Assembly: GCF_900104035.1 (NCBI RefSeq)
Contig: NZ_FNIT01000003.1
Coordinates: 1-64,000 of the forward strand
Origin: Aureimonas jatrophae
GTDB lineage: Bacteria > Pseudomonadota > Alphaproteobacteria > Rhizobiales > Rhizobiaceae
Direction: 5' to 3'
DNA: 64,000 nt
The position numbers and the translations under genes were made by a program. This document shows positions 45,828-55,036 of the stretch, piece after piece. The notes under the pieces were generated by a model. That model worked only from the letters and a program-made list of their open reading frames with translations. It made no database searches and was not told where the DNA came from. The number at the start of each line of letters is the position of its first letter. Positions within the stretch are counted from its first letter, which is position 1.

Positions 45828-46478
45828 ATGAGCATTCGGCGCGTCATGTTGGTTGCAACGGTTCTGGCGCCGGTGGCGTTGTCGCAGGCCCTTGCTGCCG
45901 ACGCCGTGGTGCCGGACCTGTCCGCTCCGAGTGCGTCCGACGTCTACACGTGGTCGGGTCCCTACGCGGGCGGCTTCGTGGGCTACAATTTCGCCAACTT
46001 TGACGCGGCCGGCGGTGCGTCGGTCGACGGCGAAGGTATCGTGGGCGGTGTCTATGCCGGCTACAACCTCCAGACGGAGCGTCTTGTTTACGGCGCCGAG
46101 ATCGATGCGGGCGCATCGGATGTCGATGCCAGAGGTTTCAGCTACGCCACGGGAGTGCCAATCTCGGCCAACTCGACGGCCTTCGGATCACTGCGTGCCC
46201 GCGTTGGCCTTGCGATGGATCCGATCCTTTTGTTCGCGACCGGCGGCGTTGCGGTGTCGAACCAGCAGATCAGCCTCGGCGGCTTCGAGGACGACAACAC
46301 TCACGTGGGCTACACGCTCGGAGCCGGCATTGAGGCGCAGGTCGCCGACGGCGTGACCTCGCGCGTCGAATATCGCTATTCCGACTTCGACTCCAAGACC
46401 TACGATCTCGGCAACGTTTCGGTCTCGTCCGGATTCGACGAGCATTCCATTCGCGCGGGTCTCGCCCTCAAGTTTTGA
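45828..46478 (+). CDS. Outer-membrane beta-barrel protein (Omp25/Omp31-like)
   Basis: A 216-residue small porin-like protein. A signal peptide ([20 protein letters not shown], cleavage after ALA) is followed by a Tyr/Gly-rich 8-stranded barrel. [17 protein letters not shown] is the typical first strand of rhizobial Omp25-type proteins. The last strand ends in [14 protein letters not shown], with the C-terminal Phe needed for BAM recognition. GAGGGTC lies before the ATG. Members anchor the outer membrane in Brucella and relatives; a transport role is unproven. It is convergent with a GST gene. Confidence 0.88.
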   Translation: MSIRRVMLVATVLAPVALSQALAADAVVPDLSAPSASDVYTWSGPYAGGFVGYNFANFDAAGGASVDGEGIVGGVYAGYNLQTERLVYGAEIDAGASDVDARGFSYATGVPISANSTAFGSLRARVGLAMDPILLFATGGVAVSNQQISLGGFEDDNTHVGYTLGAGIEAQVADGVTSRVEYRYSDFDSKTYDLGNVSVSSGFDEHSIRAGLALKF

Positions 46479-46501
46479 GGGCGAGCAAAGAAGCACTAAG
46501 G

Positions 46502-47098
46502 TCAGGCCGCCGGACGATGGGCGGCCAGTTCCGGATGCGCGGCGAAGAAGTGATCCATCCAGCGTGCCAAAGACGCATGCCGGTCGCGTAGCTCGTTCGA
46601 GAAGCGCAGGTCCAGCCAGCCCAAATCCGACGCTACGGCGATGTGAGCCAGATTGGGCGTCTCGCCCAGCGACCGCACCTCGTGCTCCAGCGCATCCAGC
46701 GAACGATGAGCACGGCGCCACTGCTTGTCGACCCAGGGCTGGTGCCGTTTGTCCTCCGGACGATAGCGCACCTCGTAGAGCGTCAGCATGGCGGCCTCGG
46801 TCATGCCGTCCGCCAGCGCTTCGATGCGCTTCGCCTGCGACCATTCCGCGAGGATCTGGGGGATCAGAAGATTGCCGCTCGAGCGGTCGAGCCACTCGCA
46901 GATCACGCGGCTGTCGTAGAGCGAGGAGCCGTCGTCCAGAACCAGGGCCGGAATTTTGCCGATCGGATTGGTGCCGACCAGCGTCGCGCCTTCCTCCGCG
47001 GTGTCGGTCGGGACGAGGTCGAGTTCGAAGCCGCAGATGACCGCGGCCATACGGACCTTGGATGTGAAGGGTGAGGGGCGGGTGCCGAGAAGACGCAT
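46502..47098 (-). CDS. Glutathione S-transferase family protein
   Basis: A 198-residue cytoplasmic GST. N-terminal MRLLGTRPSPFTSKVRMAAV gives the SPF-type glutathione site with Ser9, and NPIGKIPALVLDDGSSLYDS is the cis-Pro/GSH-binding region. RVICEWLDRSS ends the first domain. The helical second domain includes NLAHIAVASDLGWLDLRFSN. The small size and sequence resemble YibF-type GSTs. The substrate is unknown. It is 7 nt downstream of the small exported protein on the same strand. Confidence 0.87.
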   Translation of the reverse strand: MRLLGTRPSPFTSKVRMAAVICGFELDLVPTDTAEEGATLVGTNPIGKIPALVLDDGSSLYDSRVICEWLDRSSGNLLIPQILAEWSQAKRIEALADGMTEAAMLTLYEVRYRPEDKRHQPWVDKQWRRAHRSLDALEHEVRSLGETPNLAHIAVASDLGWLDLRFSNELRDRHASLARWMDHFFAAHPELAAHRPAA

Positions 47099-47105
47099 CC
47101 GGACC

Positions 47106-47555
47106 TCAGAACCGGCGCAGCGATTCGCAGTTCGCGCCGTACACACGCCACGGGTCGAAGCCCAGGATGCAGCCCTCGGCGCGCCAGCTGACACCGGCGA
47201 AGCCCATCGGATACTCGACGACGTAGTAGAGCGTCCGGCGCTCGCCGGATGAGACCAGTGCCGTGCCCTGGCAGTAGCGACGCTCGATCTCCTTGCGCTC
47301 GGTGCGCGGCTGGTAGCTCTTCTCATAGAGTTCGCTGAACTCGACCACCGCGAGCTGAGCCGGAACGGTGCGCTGCACGCCGTACTCGAACTGATCCTCG
47401 ACCTGCGCCAGGACTCGCGGGTCCTCGCACGAGGGCACCAGCGCCGTGTAGACGACGGCCGGCGCGGGCGCCGAGGCGTAATCGGCGGCAGGAGCGATGC
47501 TGACGCTGCCCAGCAACGAGGACAGGGCAAGGAGGGCGGCGAGGCTGCGGCGCAT
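47106..47555 (-). CDS. Conserved small exported protein, function unknown
   Basis: I do not recognise this family. It has 149 residues with a clear signal peptide (MRRSLAALLALSSLLGSVSI, cleavage after APA or AAD). The mature part has three cysteines (PSCEDPRVL, RRYCQGTAL, ANCESLRRF) plus one in EGCILGF, so two disulfides are possible. It is rich in Tyr and aromatic residues (RRTLYYVVEYPMGFAGVSWR). There are no membrane helices after the signal, so the periplasm is likely. It lies between rlmJ and a GST gene on the same strand. The ATG was chosen for the signal peptide. Confidence 0.75.
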   Translation of the reverse strand: MRRSLAALLALSSLLGSVSIAPAADYASAPAPAVVYTALVPSCEDPRVLAQVEDQFEYGVQRTVPAQLAVVEFSELYEKSYQPRTERKEIERRYCQGTALVSSGERRTLYYVVEYPMGFAGVSWRAEGCILGFDPWRVYGANCESLRRF

Positions 47556-47633
47556 GGAAAACCCTTCGGTTCGAAGGCGTCGGCGATCACGTCCTCGCCG
47601 CTGCCTCTTTTTCGACAACATATCGCACTCGCG

Positions 47634-48476
47634 TCACTCGGGAACCAGCATTTCGACGCTCGTCGATCCCGAGCGGTCAGTTTCAAGCAATGGTCGCAGC
47701 AGGTTCAGGAGGCGCTCCGCTTCCGGCACGAAGGTCCATGGCGGGTTCACGACCAGGAAACCGGTTCCGACGAGGCGTTCGTCGGCTCCGACCGGTTCGC
47801 GCAGCAACTCCGCGGTCGCAATGTTACGCAGGCCGCTATCCCGGAAGCCCGACAGGAGGGCGTGACGCCGCTCGCGCTGCTTGATCGGGTACCACACGGC
47901 ATAGGTGCCGCCCGGCCAGCGCTTGGCGGCGGCGACGACCCGTTCAACGATCCGCTCATGCTCGCCGACCTCCTCGAAGGGCGGGTCGATCAGGACGATG
48001 CCGCGCTTCTCCTTCGGCGGGAGATGCGCGCCGAGCGCAAGCCAGCCGTCGAGATGGATGACCCGCACCTGGTGGTCTCCTGCGAACTCGTCGTGCAGCA
48101 TTTCCGCATCGGTGGGGTGGAGCTCATACGCCGACAAGCGATCCTGCGGCCGCATGAGGGCGCGCGCGACCAGGGGCGAGCCCGGATAGCTGTCGGCGCC
48201 GTGGCGTTCGCGTACGGCTTCGACCGCCAGCCGGTAGGGGCGCAGGAGCGGGTCGTCCCAGACCGATGAGTCGACAACCCGATCGATGCCGCTTCGCCGC
48301 TCGCCGGTGCGGTTCGACTCGTCTCCCGCCAGGTCGTAGCGACCGATGCCGGCGTGCGTGTCGAGGATGCGAAAGGCCTTCGGCTTGAGCTTCAGATATT
48401 CGACGAGGCGCGCCAGCAGGGCGTGCTTCACGACATCCGCAAAGTTGCCGGCATGAAAGGCGTGGCGGTAGTTCAC
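47634..48476 (-). CDS. rlmJ: 23S rRNA (adenine-2030-N6)-methyltransferase RlmJ
   Basis: Methylates A2030 of 23S rRNA. It has 280 residues. NYRHAFHAGNFADVVKHALL is the family start, and the N6-adenine methyltransferase motif appears as IVLIDPPFEEVGEH. RILDTHAGIGRYDL is the SAM-binding loop, and YPIKQRERRH near the C-terminus is also typical. GTG immediately before NYRHAFH was chosen because GGAAGGAAG lies 6 nt upstream and it matches the normal N-terminus. An ATG nine codons further up has no such site. Confidence 0.92.
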   Translation of the reverse strand: MNYRHAFHAGNFADVVKHALLARLVEYLKLKPKAFRILDTHAGIGRYDLAGDESNRTGERRSGIDRVVDSSVWDDPLLRPYRLAVEAVRERHGADSYPGSPLVARALMRPQDRLSAYELHPTDAEMLHDEFAGDHQVRVIHLDGWLALGAHLPPKEKRGIVLIDPPFEEVGEHERIVERVVAAAKRWPGGTYAVWYPIKQRERRHALLSGFRDSGLRNIATAELLREPVGADERLVGTGFLVVNPPWTFVPEAERLLNLLRPLLETDRSGSTSVEMLVPE

Positions 48477-48633
48477 GGGTTGCTTCCTTCCCACGTCGCT
48501 CATTGGTCGACGCAGCGTTCAATGGTCCTGTCCCCTTTGGGAACCGGAACCCCTTCCCATATCCCGCGTCTCGTGTCGCGAGCGACGTCTCCCGCGTCGC
48601 CGCGCAGTAGGATTACGAAGGAAACGCCGACAG

Positions 48634-49746
48634 ATGGCCGACTCGAAGCTCTTCGAACCGTTCGACCTGGGTCCGACCCGTCTTTCCAACCGCACCGTCA
48701 TGGCGCCCCTGACGCGCTCGCGCGCCACCTCGGATGGCGTGCCCAAGGACATGCACGTCACCTACTACCGCCAGCGCGCCGGCGCTGGCCTCATCATCTC
48801 GGAGGCAACCAACATTTCGGTCGAGGGGCGCGGCTATGCCTGGACGCCCGGCATCTACACGGATGAGCAGGTGGCGGCCTGGAAGCGGGTCACCGACGCC
48901 GTGCACGCGGAGGGCGGCAAGATCTTCCTGCAGCTCTGGCACGTCGGCCGCATCTCCCATCCGGATCTGCAGCCGAACGGCGGTCTGCCGGTCGCTCCGT
49001 CCGCGGTGAAGCCGTCGGGCAACGCCTTCACGGAAGACGGCTTCAAGGAGCATGTCGAGCCACGCGCGCTGGAGGAAAGCGAGCTTCCACGGGTCGTCGA
49101 GGACTATCGTCGCGCCACCCGCAACGCCCGTGCTGCCGGCTTCGACGGCGTCGAGGTCCATTCGGCGAACGGCTACCTCCTGGACCAGTTCCTGCGCGAC
49201 GGCACCAACAAGCGCACCGACCGCTACGGCGGATCGATCGAGAATCGCATGCGCTTTCCGCTGGAGGTGCTGGACGCCGTCGTTAGCGAATGGGATGCCG
49301 GTCACGTCGGAATTCGCATCTCACCGGTCACGGTGATGGGCGGCTCGTCGGAAAGCGATCAGCAGGGGCTGTTCAACGCCTATGTCGAGGAGATCGCCAA
49401 GCGAGGCGTCGTCTACATGCACGTGATCGAGGGGCAGACCGGCGGCGATCGCGATAAGGACAACTTCGACTACCACGCGCTGCGGTCTCGCTTCGGCGGC
49501 ACCTACATGGGCAACAACGAGTATGACTACGAGCTCGCGCTGAAGCGCCTCAACGACGGCGAGATCGACCTCGTCTGCTTCGGAAAGCTCTTCATCTCGA
49601 ATCCCGATCTGCCCGTCCGCCTGCAGCTGGGTGCCCCGCTGAACGAGTGGGACAAGGACACGTTCTACGGCGGCGACGAGCACGGCTACACGGACTATCC
49701 CGCGCTCTCGCCCGAGGACAAGACACGCTACGGGCAAGCGGCCTGA
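48634..49746 (+). CDS. nemA: Old Yellow Enzyme family alkene reductase
   Basis: FMN-dependent NAD(P)H reductase of activated alkenes and possibly nitro compounds; cytoplasm, TIM barrel. It has 370 residues. MAPLTRSRA, the Gln/His-containing FLQLWHVGRISHPDLQPNGG and EDYRRATRNARAAGFDGVEV are present. So is the substrate-binding His-x2-Asn in HSANGYLLDQFLRDGTNKR, followed by TDRYGGSIENRMRFPLEV. It is the NemA/GTN reductase subgroup. GAAGGAAACG lies before the ATG. The natural substrate is unknown. Confidence 0.93.
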   Translation: MADSKLFEPFDLGPTRLSNRTVMAPLTRSRATSDGVPKDMHVTYYRQRAGAGLIISEATNISVEGRGYAWTPGIYTDEQVAAWKRVTDAVHAEGGKIFLQLWHVGRISHPDLQPNGGLPVAPSAVKPSGNAFTEDGFKEHVEPRALEESELPRVVEDYRRATRNARAAGFDGVEVHSANGYLLDQFLRDGTNKRTDRYGGSIENRMRFPLEVLDAVVSEWDAGHVGIRISPVTVMGGSSESDQQGLFNAYVEEIAKRGVVYMHVIEGQTGGDRDKDNFDYHALRSRFGGTYMGNNEYDYELALKRLNDGEIDLVCFGKLFISNPDLPVRLQLGAPLNEWDKDTFYGGDEHGYTDYPALSPEDKTRYGQAA

Positions 49747-49756
49747 CCGACACTCA

Positions 49757-49791
49757 ACGGCCGGGTGATCGGCAAGCGTTCACCCGGCCGT
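49757..49791 (+). terminator. 12-bp hairpin after nemA
   Basis: ACGGCCGGGTGA and TCACCCGGCCGT pair perfectly over 12 bp with an 11-nt loop, 10 nt past the stop. There is no T-run, so it may act with Rho or only protect the 3' end. Confidence 0.5.
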
Positions 49792-49853
49792 GTGATGGCT
49801 CGCATCGTCAAAATGAATGAGCCCTTGGTGCGCGGTTTCGCTATAGCGGAGCC

Positions 49854-51956
49854 ATGAACCAGATCGCCCCTGCCAAGGCTTTCACGGCCTGCCCGCACGA
49901 TTGCCCCTCGACCTGCGCGCTGGAGGTCGAGGTGCTCGGTCCCTCCCGTATCGGGCGGGTGCGCGGCGCCGAAGAGAACAGCTACACCGCCGGCGTCATC
50001 TGCGCGAAGGTGGCGCGGTACGCCGAGCGGGTCCACCACCCCGATCGTCTCCTGCAACCGCTTCAGCGCGTCGGCGCAAAGGGCGAGGGCGCCTGGAGAC
50101 CGGTCACCTGGGACGACGCGCTGGACCTCGTGGCGGAGCGCTTCGTGCAGGCCGAGGCGCGGCATGGCTCCGAAGCGGTCTGGCCCTACTACTATGCCGG
50201 AACGATGGGTCTCGTGCAGCGCGACGGCATCCATCGCCTGCGACACGCCAAACGCTACTCCAACCAGTTCGACTCGATCTGCACGAACCTCGCTTGGACA
50301 GGCTTCGTCGCGGGCACGGGCAAGCTCGCCGGGGTCGATCCGCGGGAGATGGCCGTCTCCGACTGCGTGGTGATCTGGGGCACCAATGCGGTCGCGACCC
50401 AGGTCAACGTCATGACCCATGCCGTGCGCGCCCGAAAGGAGCGCGGTGCGCCGATCGTCGTGATCGATATCTACGACAACCCGACGATGCATCAGGCCGA
50501 CATGGCGTTGAAGCTGCGACCGGGCACGGACGGCGCACTAGCCTGCGCGCTGATGCACGTCGCCTTTCGCGACAACACCGCCGACCGCGCCTATCTCGCT
50601 CGCTTCGCCGACGACGCGGCAGGCCTCGAGGCGCATCTCGCCTCTCGCGACCCGGCTTGGGCGGCATCGATCACCGGCCTGACTGTCGGTGAGATCGAGG
50701 GTTTGGCGGCGCTGCTGGGCCGGACGCCGCGCAGCTATTTCCGTCTCGGCTACGGCTTCTCGCGCCAGCGCAACGGCGCAGTGGCGATGCACGCGGCGCT
50801 GAGCGTTCCGACCGTCTTCGGCCATTGGCAGTACGAGGGCGGCGGCGCCTTCCACTCGAATTCCGGCATCTGGGGCTTCGACAAGAGCCTGATCGAGGGT
50901 CACAGCTTCCGCGACCCGGCGATTCGCCACCTCGACCAGTCGCGCATCGGCGCGGTTCTGACGGGAGATCGAGAGGCGCTGGCGGGCGGTCCGCCTGTTT
51001 CCGCCATGCTCGTCCAGAACACGAACCCTGCCAACGTCGCGCCCGAGCAGCGCCTCGTGCGGCAGGGGTTGATGCGCGATGATCTCTTCGTCTGCGTCCA
51101 CGAGCAGTTCATGACGGATACGGCAAAGCTCGCCGACCTCGTTCTGCCGGCTGCGACATCGATGGAATACGACGACATCTACCGGGGCGGCGGGCAGAGC
51201 CATGTCCTGTTCGGACCCAAGGTCATCGACCATCCCGAGACCGTTCGCACCAATCATTTCGTGGTCGAGGAGCTGGCCAAGCGGCTGGGCGTCGCCGATC
51301 GGCCGGGCTTCGGCCTGAGCGAGCGCGAACTGATCGACGACATGCTGAAGCGATCGGGCTATCGCTTGCTCGAGGCGCTGGAGCGCGAGCGCTGGGAGGA
51401 TCGTCAGCCGCCGTTCGCGGAGGCGCATTACCTCGATGGTTTCGGTACGCGCGACGGTCGCTTCCGCTTCCAGGCCGACTGGATCGGCATGGCGGCGCCC
51501 AACCGGCCACCGCTCTCGATGGGCCTGCTCGGCCCGGTGGCGGATCTATCGAGCTTTCCCGACCATGCCGCACTGATCGAGGATGCCGACGAGACCCATC
51601 CCTTCCGGCTTGCGACGCCGCCCGCTCGTCAATTCCTGAACTCGAGCTTTGCGGAAACCAAAGGATCGCGTCAGCGAGAGGGACGGCCCGAGTTGCGCAT
51701 CCACCCGGAAGATGCGGCACGGCTCGGCCTCGCAGCCGACCAGCGCGTGCGCGTCGGCAACGCGCGTGGCGATGTCGTTCTACCGTTGCGGATCGACGAC
51801 GGCATGAAGCCGGGCGTTCTCGTCCACGAGGGGCTGTGGCCGAACGACGCCTTCGAGAATGGTGAGGGGATCAACGTCCTGACCGGTGCGGACCCCACCG
51901 CCCCGTTCGGCGGCGCGGCCTTCCACGACAACCGGGTCTGGCTCCGCCCGGTCTGA
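49854..51956 (+). CDS. Molybdopterin oxidoreductase (DMSO reductase family)
   Basis: A 700-residue Mo/W-bisPGD enzyme without Tat signal, so cytoplasmic. A [4Fe-4S] site is formed by Cys13, Cys17, Cys21 and Cys50 (CPHDCPSTC and GVICAKV). The catalytic domain follows, with VVIWGTNAVATQ, VVIDIYDNPT and ADLVLPAATSMEYDD. Cys143 in DSICTNLAWTG sits where the protein ligand to molybdenum is expected; this is inference. A C-terminal molydop-binding barrel (about 580-700, RQFLNSSFAETKGS and ENGEGINVLT) completes it. No FeS-subunit, membrane anchor or maturation chaperone gene is adjacent, so the electron partner and substrate are unknown. It may use cofactor from the MoaD/MoaE pathway. Confidence 0.88.
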   Translation: MNQIAPAKAFTACPHDCPSTCALEVEVLGPSRIGRVRGAEENSYTAGVICAKVARYAERVHHPDRLLQPLQRVGAKGEGAWRPVTWDDALDLVAERFVQAEARHGSEAVWPYYYAGTMGLVQRDGIHRLRHAKRYSNQFDSICTNLAWTGFVAGTGKLAGVDPREMAVSDCVVIWGTNAVATQVNVMTHAVRARKERGAPIVVIDIYDNPTMHQADMALKLRPGTDGALACALMHVAFRDNTADRAYLARFADDAAGLEAHLASRDPAWAASITGLTVGEIEGLAALLGRTPRSYFRLGYGFSRQRNGAVAMHAALSVPTVFGHWQYEGGGAFHSNSGIWGFDKSLIEGHSFRDPAIRHLDQSRIGAVLTGDREALAGGPPVSAMLVQNTNPANVAPEQRLVRQGLMRDDLFVCVHEQFMTDTAKLADLVLPAATSMEYDDIYRGGGQSHVLFGPKVIDHPETVRTNHFVVEELAKRLGVADRPGFGLSERELIDDMLKRSGYRLLEALERERWEDRQPPFAEAHYLDGFGTRDGRFRFQADWIGMAAPNRPPLSMGLLGPVADLSSFPDHAALIEDADETHPFRLATPPARQFLNSSFAETKGSRQREGRPELRIHPEDAARLGLAADQRVRVGNARGDVVLPLRIDDGMKPGVLVHEGLWPNDAFENGEGINVLTGADPTAPFGGAAFHDNRVWLRPV

Positions 51957-51961
51957 AAGCC

Positions 51962-52630
51962 CTAAGGCCGGGACGGCGAGACGAGGATCGTGGGCGCCGC
52001 CGCATTCACGCCGCCGACCTCCGCAAGCACGGCGCGTCCCTCGACCCAGCGCACTGCACCGGTCGCGACCAGCGCGAGCGCGTGGGGATAAAGACGATGT
52101 TCCGCGGCGAGCAGTCGCGTCGCCAGCTGGTCCGGCGTGTCGCCGGCCTCGATCGCAATCGCGGCCTGCGCGATGATCGGTCCCTCGTCCATGCCGGCGG
52201 TAACAAAGTGGACGGTGCAGCCATGCACCCGCATTCCCGCGTCCAGCGCCCGCTCATGCGTATGCAGGCCGGGGAAGAGGGGCAGAAGCGAGGGGTGAAT
52301 GTTGATCATCCGTCCCGCGTAGCGATCCGTGAAGTCGGCGGTCAGGAGACGCATGTAGCCGGCAAGGCAGACGATGTCGGGCCGGAAGCGCTCGATCGCT
52401 GCGACCAGAGCCTCCTCATGCGCCTCACGCGAGGCGAACCCGCGATGGTCGACCGCAGCGGTCCCGATCCCCTGCGCGGCCGCAGTCGCGAGACCGCCTG
52501 CGTCCGGGCGGTTCGACAGGACGGCGACGATTTCGGCGGGGTAGGACGGGTCCACCGCCGCCTCGATCAGCGCCTGCATGTTGGAGCCGCGTCCCGAGAT
52601 CAGGACCGCGACACGCTTGCGACCGCTCAC
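51962..52630 (-). CDS. purN: Phosphoribosylglycinamide formyltransferase
   Basis: Third step of purine synthesis, using 10-formyl-THF; 222 residues. [20 protein letters not shown] opens it. The catalytic Asn-His-Asp set is visible in [20 protein letters not shown] and [18 protein letters not shown]. The GTG start overlaps the purM stop by 4 nt. It converges with the molybdoenzyme gene, 5 nt apart. Confidence 0.96.
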   Translation of the reverse strand: MSGRKRVAVLISGRGSNMQALIEAAVDPSYPAEIVAVLSNRPDAGGLATAAAQGIGTAAVDHRGFASREAHEEALVAAIERFRPDIVCLAGYMRLLTADFTDRYAGRMINIHPSLLPLFPGLHTHERALDAGMRVHGCTVHFVTAGMDEGPIIAQAAIAIEAGDTPDQLATRLLAAEHRLYPHALALVATGAVRWVEGRAVLAEVGGVNAAAPTILVSPSRP

Positions 52631-53697
52631 AGTGCGAGCGAACCGTTGAATGTGACCGCGGCTTCGCCCTCGCGCAGCAAGAGGCGACCGAGCGGGACGA
52701 CCCGCTCACCCTCTTCGGCGAGAAGTGCCGCGAGGGTTGCGGCGTTCGCTTCGCTGACGACGACGACCATGCCGATACCGCAGTTGAAGGTCCGCAGCAT
52801 CTCGCGCTCCGCCACTCCGCCCTGGCCCGCGAGCCAACCGAACACCGGAGGGACGGGCACGGCGGGAAGATCGATGTCGGCGCGCAGCGCCTCCGGCAGA
52901 ACGCGCGGAATGTTCTCGGTGAAGCCACCACCGGTGATATGGGCGAGGGCCTTGATGCCCGCGCCCTCGCGGATCGCGCGAAGCAGAGAGCGGACGTAGA
53001 TCCTGGTCGGGGTGAGGAGAACCTGGCCCAGCGTTCCGTCGGCATCGAACGGAGCCAGCCCGTCGAGCGATGCGCGGCTGGATTCCACGATGCGGCGCAC
53101 CAGGGAGTAGCCGTTGGAATGGAGGCCCGACGACGCAAGACCGAGCAGGACGTCGCCGGCCGCGATGTCGTCCGACGGGAGGAGGCCGCCGCGCTCGGCG
53201 GCGCCGACCGCGAAGCCGGCGAGGTCGTAGTCGCGGTTTGCGTAAAGGCCCGGCATCTCGGCCGTCTCGCCGCCGATCAGGGCGCAGCCGGCCTGCCGGC
53301 ATCCTTCCGCAATGCCCGAGACGATCGCCTCACCCTCGGCGGGGTCGAGCTTGCCGGTCGCGAAGTAGTCGAGAAAGAAGAGCGGCTCCGCGCCCTGGAC
53401 GACGAGATCGTTGACGCACATGGCGACGAGATCAATGCCGATCGTGTCATGTCGACCCGCGTCGATGGCGACGCGCAGCTTCGTGCCGACGCCGTCGTTG
53501 GCGGCCACGAGGACCGGATCCTGAAAACCAGCCGCCTTCAGATCGAACAAGCCGCCGAAGCCGCCGATTTCGCCGTCGGCGCCCGCGCGTCGTGTCGAGC
53601 GGACGAGCGGCTTGATGCGACGGACCAGTTCGTTGCCGGCGTCGATGTCGACGCCCGCGTCGGCATAGGTGAGGCCGTTGGTGTCGCTAGCGCTCAT
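52627..53697 (-). CDS. purM: Phosphoribosylformylglycinamidine cyclo-ligase
   Basis: AIR synthetase, fifth purine step; 356 residues. [20 protein letters not shown], then [20 protein letters not shown] and [20 protein letters not shown] are diagnostic, followed by [20 protein letters not shown] and [16 protein letters not shown]. The ATG follows GGAG. It is divergent from perM across 166 bp and translationally coupled to purN. Confidence 0.97.
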   Translation of the reverse strand: MSASDTNGLTYADAGVDIDAGNELVRRIKPLVRSTRRAGADGEIGGFGGLFDLKAAGFQDPVLVAANDGVGTKLRVAIDAGRHDTIGIDLVAMCVNDLVVQGAEPLFFLDYFATGKLDPAEGEAIVSGIAEGCRQAGCALIGGETAEMPGLYANRDYDLAGFAVGAAERGGLLPSDDIAAGDVLLGLASSGLHSNGYSLVRRIVESSRASLDGLAPFDADGTLGQVLLTPTRIYVRSLLRAIREGAGIKALAHITGGGFTENIPRVLPEALRADIDLPAVPVPPVFGWLAGQGGVAEREMLRTFNCGIGMVVVVSEANAATLAALLAEEGERVVPLGRLLLREGEAAVTFNGSLAL

Positions 53698-53863
53698 GTC
53701 GGCTCCGCCGCGGTTCGTAGGTGACGCGCGAGTTCGCATGATCGCTTGCGCCTCGCAAGCCTTATCCCCGCCTGTGCTTGACGCTCATCCGCGCCCCTGC
53801 CTATCTCCCAGCCTGCAACGCCTGCGTCCGACCGTCGGGCGGCGTCGCGGTTGGAGCACCCGC

Positions 53864-55036
53864 ATGATGAGCCGAGACCGCAGCCGACTGCTCCAGCGCC
53901 AGATCCTGTTCTGGAGCCTGTCGGCCGGTTTGTTCGTCGTCTTCCTCTGGATCTTCCGTGGCATCCTGTTGCCCTTCGTGCTGGGCATGGTGATGGCCTA
54001 CTTTCTCGACCCGATCGCCGATTGGCTGGAGCGTCGAGGCCTGTCCCGGCTGCTGGCCAGCATCGCGATCCTCGTCACGTTCATCGTGGTGTTCGTTCTC
54101 GTTCTTCTGATCCTGGTGCCGGTCATCAGCGGGCAGATCGCCAGCTTCGTGGAGCGCCTGCCGCAGTATCTCGGGCGTTTGCAGGAACTGGCGGTCGATC
54201 TGCGGAACGGTCCGCTGTCCCGGTTCGTGGAGGGAAGCGAGCAAACCCTCCAACAGGATTTTCAGGCCGTGGTGCGTCAGCTGTCCGGCTTCGTGACCGG
54301 TCTTGTCGCCTCGCTCTGGACCTCGAGCCTCGCGCTCGTGAACTTCGTTTCGCTCTTCGTGGTCACGCCGGTCGTCGCCTTCTATCTCCTGCTCGACTGG
54401 GACCGCATGATCGCGTCGGTCGACGCCATGGTCCCGCGCCAGTACGTCACGACCGTACGCCGTCTGGCGCGTGACATCGACCGGTCCGTCGCGGGATTCG
54501 TCCGGGGGCAGGGATCGGTCTGCCTCATCCTCGGCACGTACTACGCGGTCGGTTTGACGTTGGTCGGCCTGAACTTCGGATTGCTGATCGGCTTCTTTGC
54601 CGGCGTCATCTCGTTCATTCCCTATGTCGGTTCGGCGGTCGGCCTTGTGATTGCGCTGGGCGTCGCGCTCGTTCAGTTCGCGCCCGACTGGATCTGGGTC
54701 GCCGCCACTCTCGGCGTGTTCTTCACCGGACAGTTCGTGGAGGGAAACATCCTTCAGCCGAAGCTCGTGGGTGCCTCGGTCGGGCTGCATCCGGTCTGGT
54801 TGATGTTCGCGCTGTTCGCCTTTGGTGCCATCTTCGGCTTCGTCGGCCTGCTGATCGCCGTACCGGCCGCCGCAGCTGTGGGTGTCCTCGTAAGGTTTGC
54901 AATTCATCAATATATGGGTAGCGAAATGTACTACGGGCGACCTCTCGAGGTGACCCCGGCCGGACGGGCGCTGGAAAGCGAGCGGTCCGAGACCGCCCTG
55001 CGCAACCAGCTCGATCCGGGGCCCCGACGCGATTGA
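53864..55036 (+). CDS. AI-2E/PerM family membrane protein
   Basis: A 390-residue integral membrane protein with about eight helices. The family pattern is seen: FRGILLPFVLGMVMAYFLDP, DWLERRGLSRLLASI, a central amphipathic region (about 95-165), FLLLDWDRM-type YLLLDWDRMIASVDAMVPRQ, IGFFAGVISFIPYVGSAVGL and GNILQPKLVGASVGLHPVWL. It is annotated as a permease or putative AI-2 exporter, but the substrate is not established. GGAG precedes the ATG. Its stop overlaps the TTG start of hdaA. perM-hdaA-ppk-ppx is a conserved rhizobial order. Confidence 0.88.
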   Translation: MMSRDRSRLLQRQILFWSLSAGLFVVFLWIFRGILLPFVLGMVMAYFLDPIADWLERRGLSRLLASIAILVTFIVVFVLVLLILVPVISGQIASFVERLPQYLGRLQELAVDLRNGPLSRFVEGSEQTLQQDFQAVVRQLSGFVTGLVASLWTSSLALVNFVSLFVVTPVVAFYLLLDWDRMIASVDAMVPRQYVTTVRRLARDIDRSVAGFVRGQGSVCLILGTYYAVGLTLVGLNFGLLIGFFAGVISFIPYVGSAVGLVIALGVALVQFAPDWIWVAATLGVFFTGQFVEGNILQPKLVGASVGLHPVWLMFALFAFGAIFGFVGLLIAVPAAAAVGVLVRFAIHQYMGSEMYYGRPLEVTPAGRALESERSETALRNQLDPGPRRD

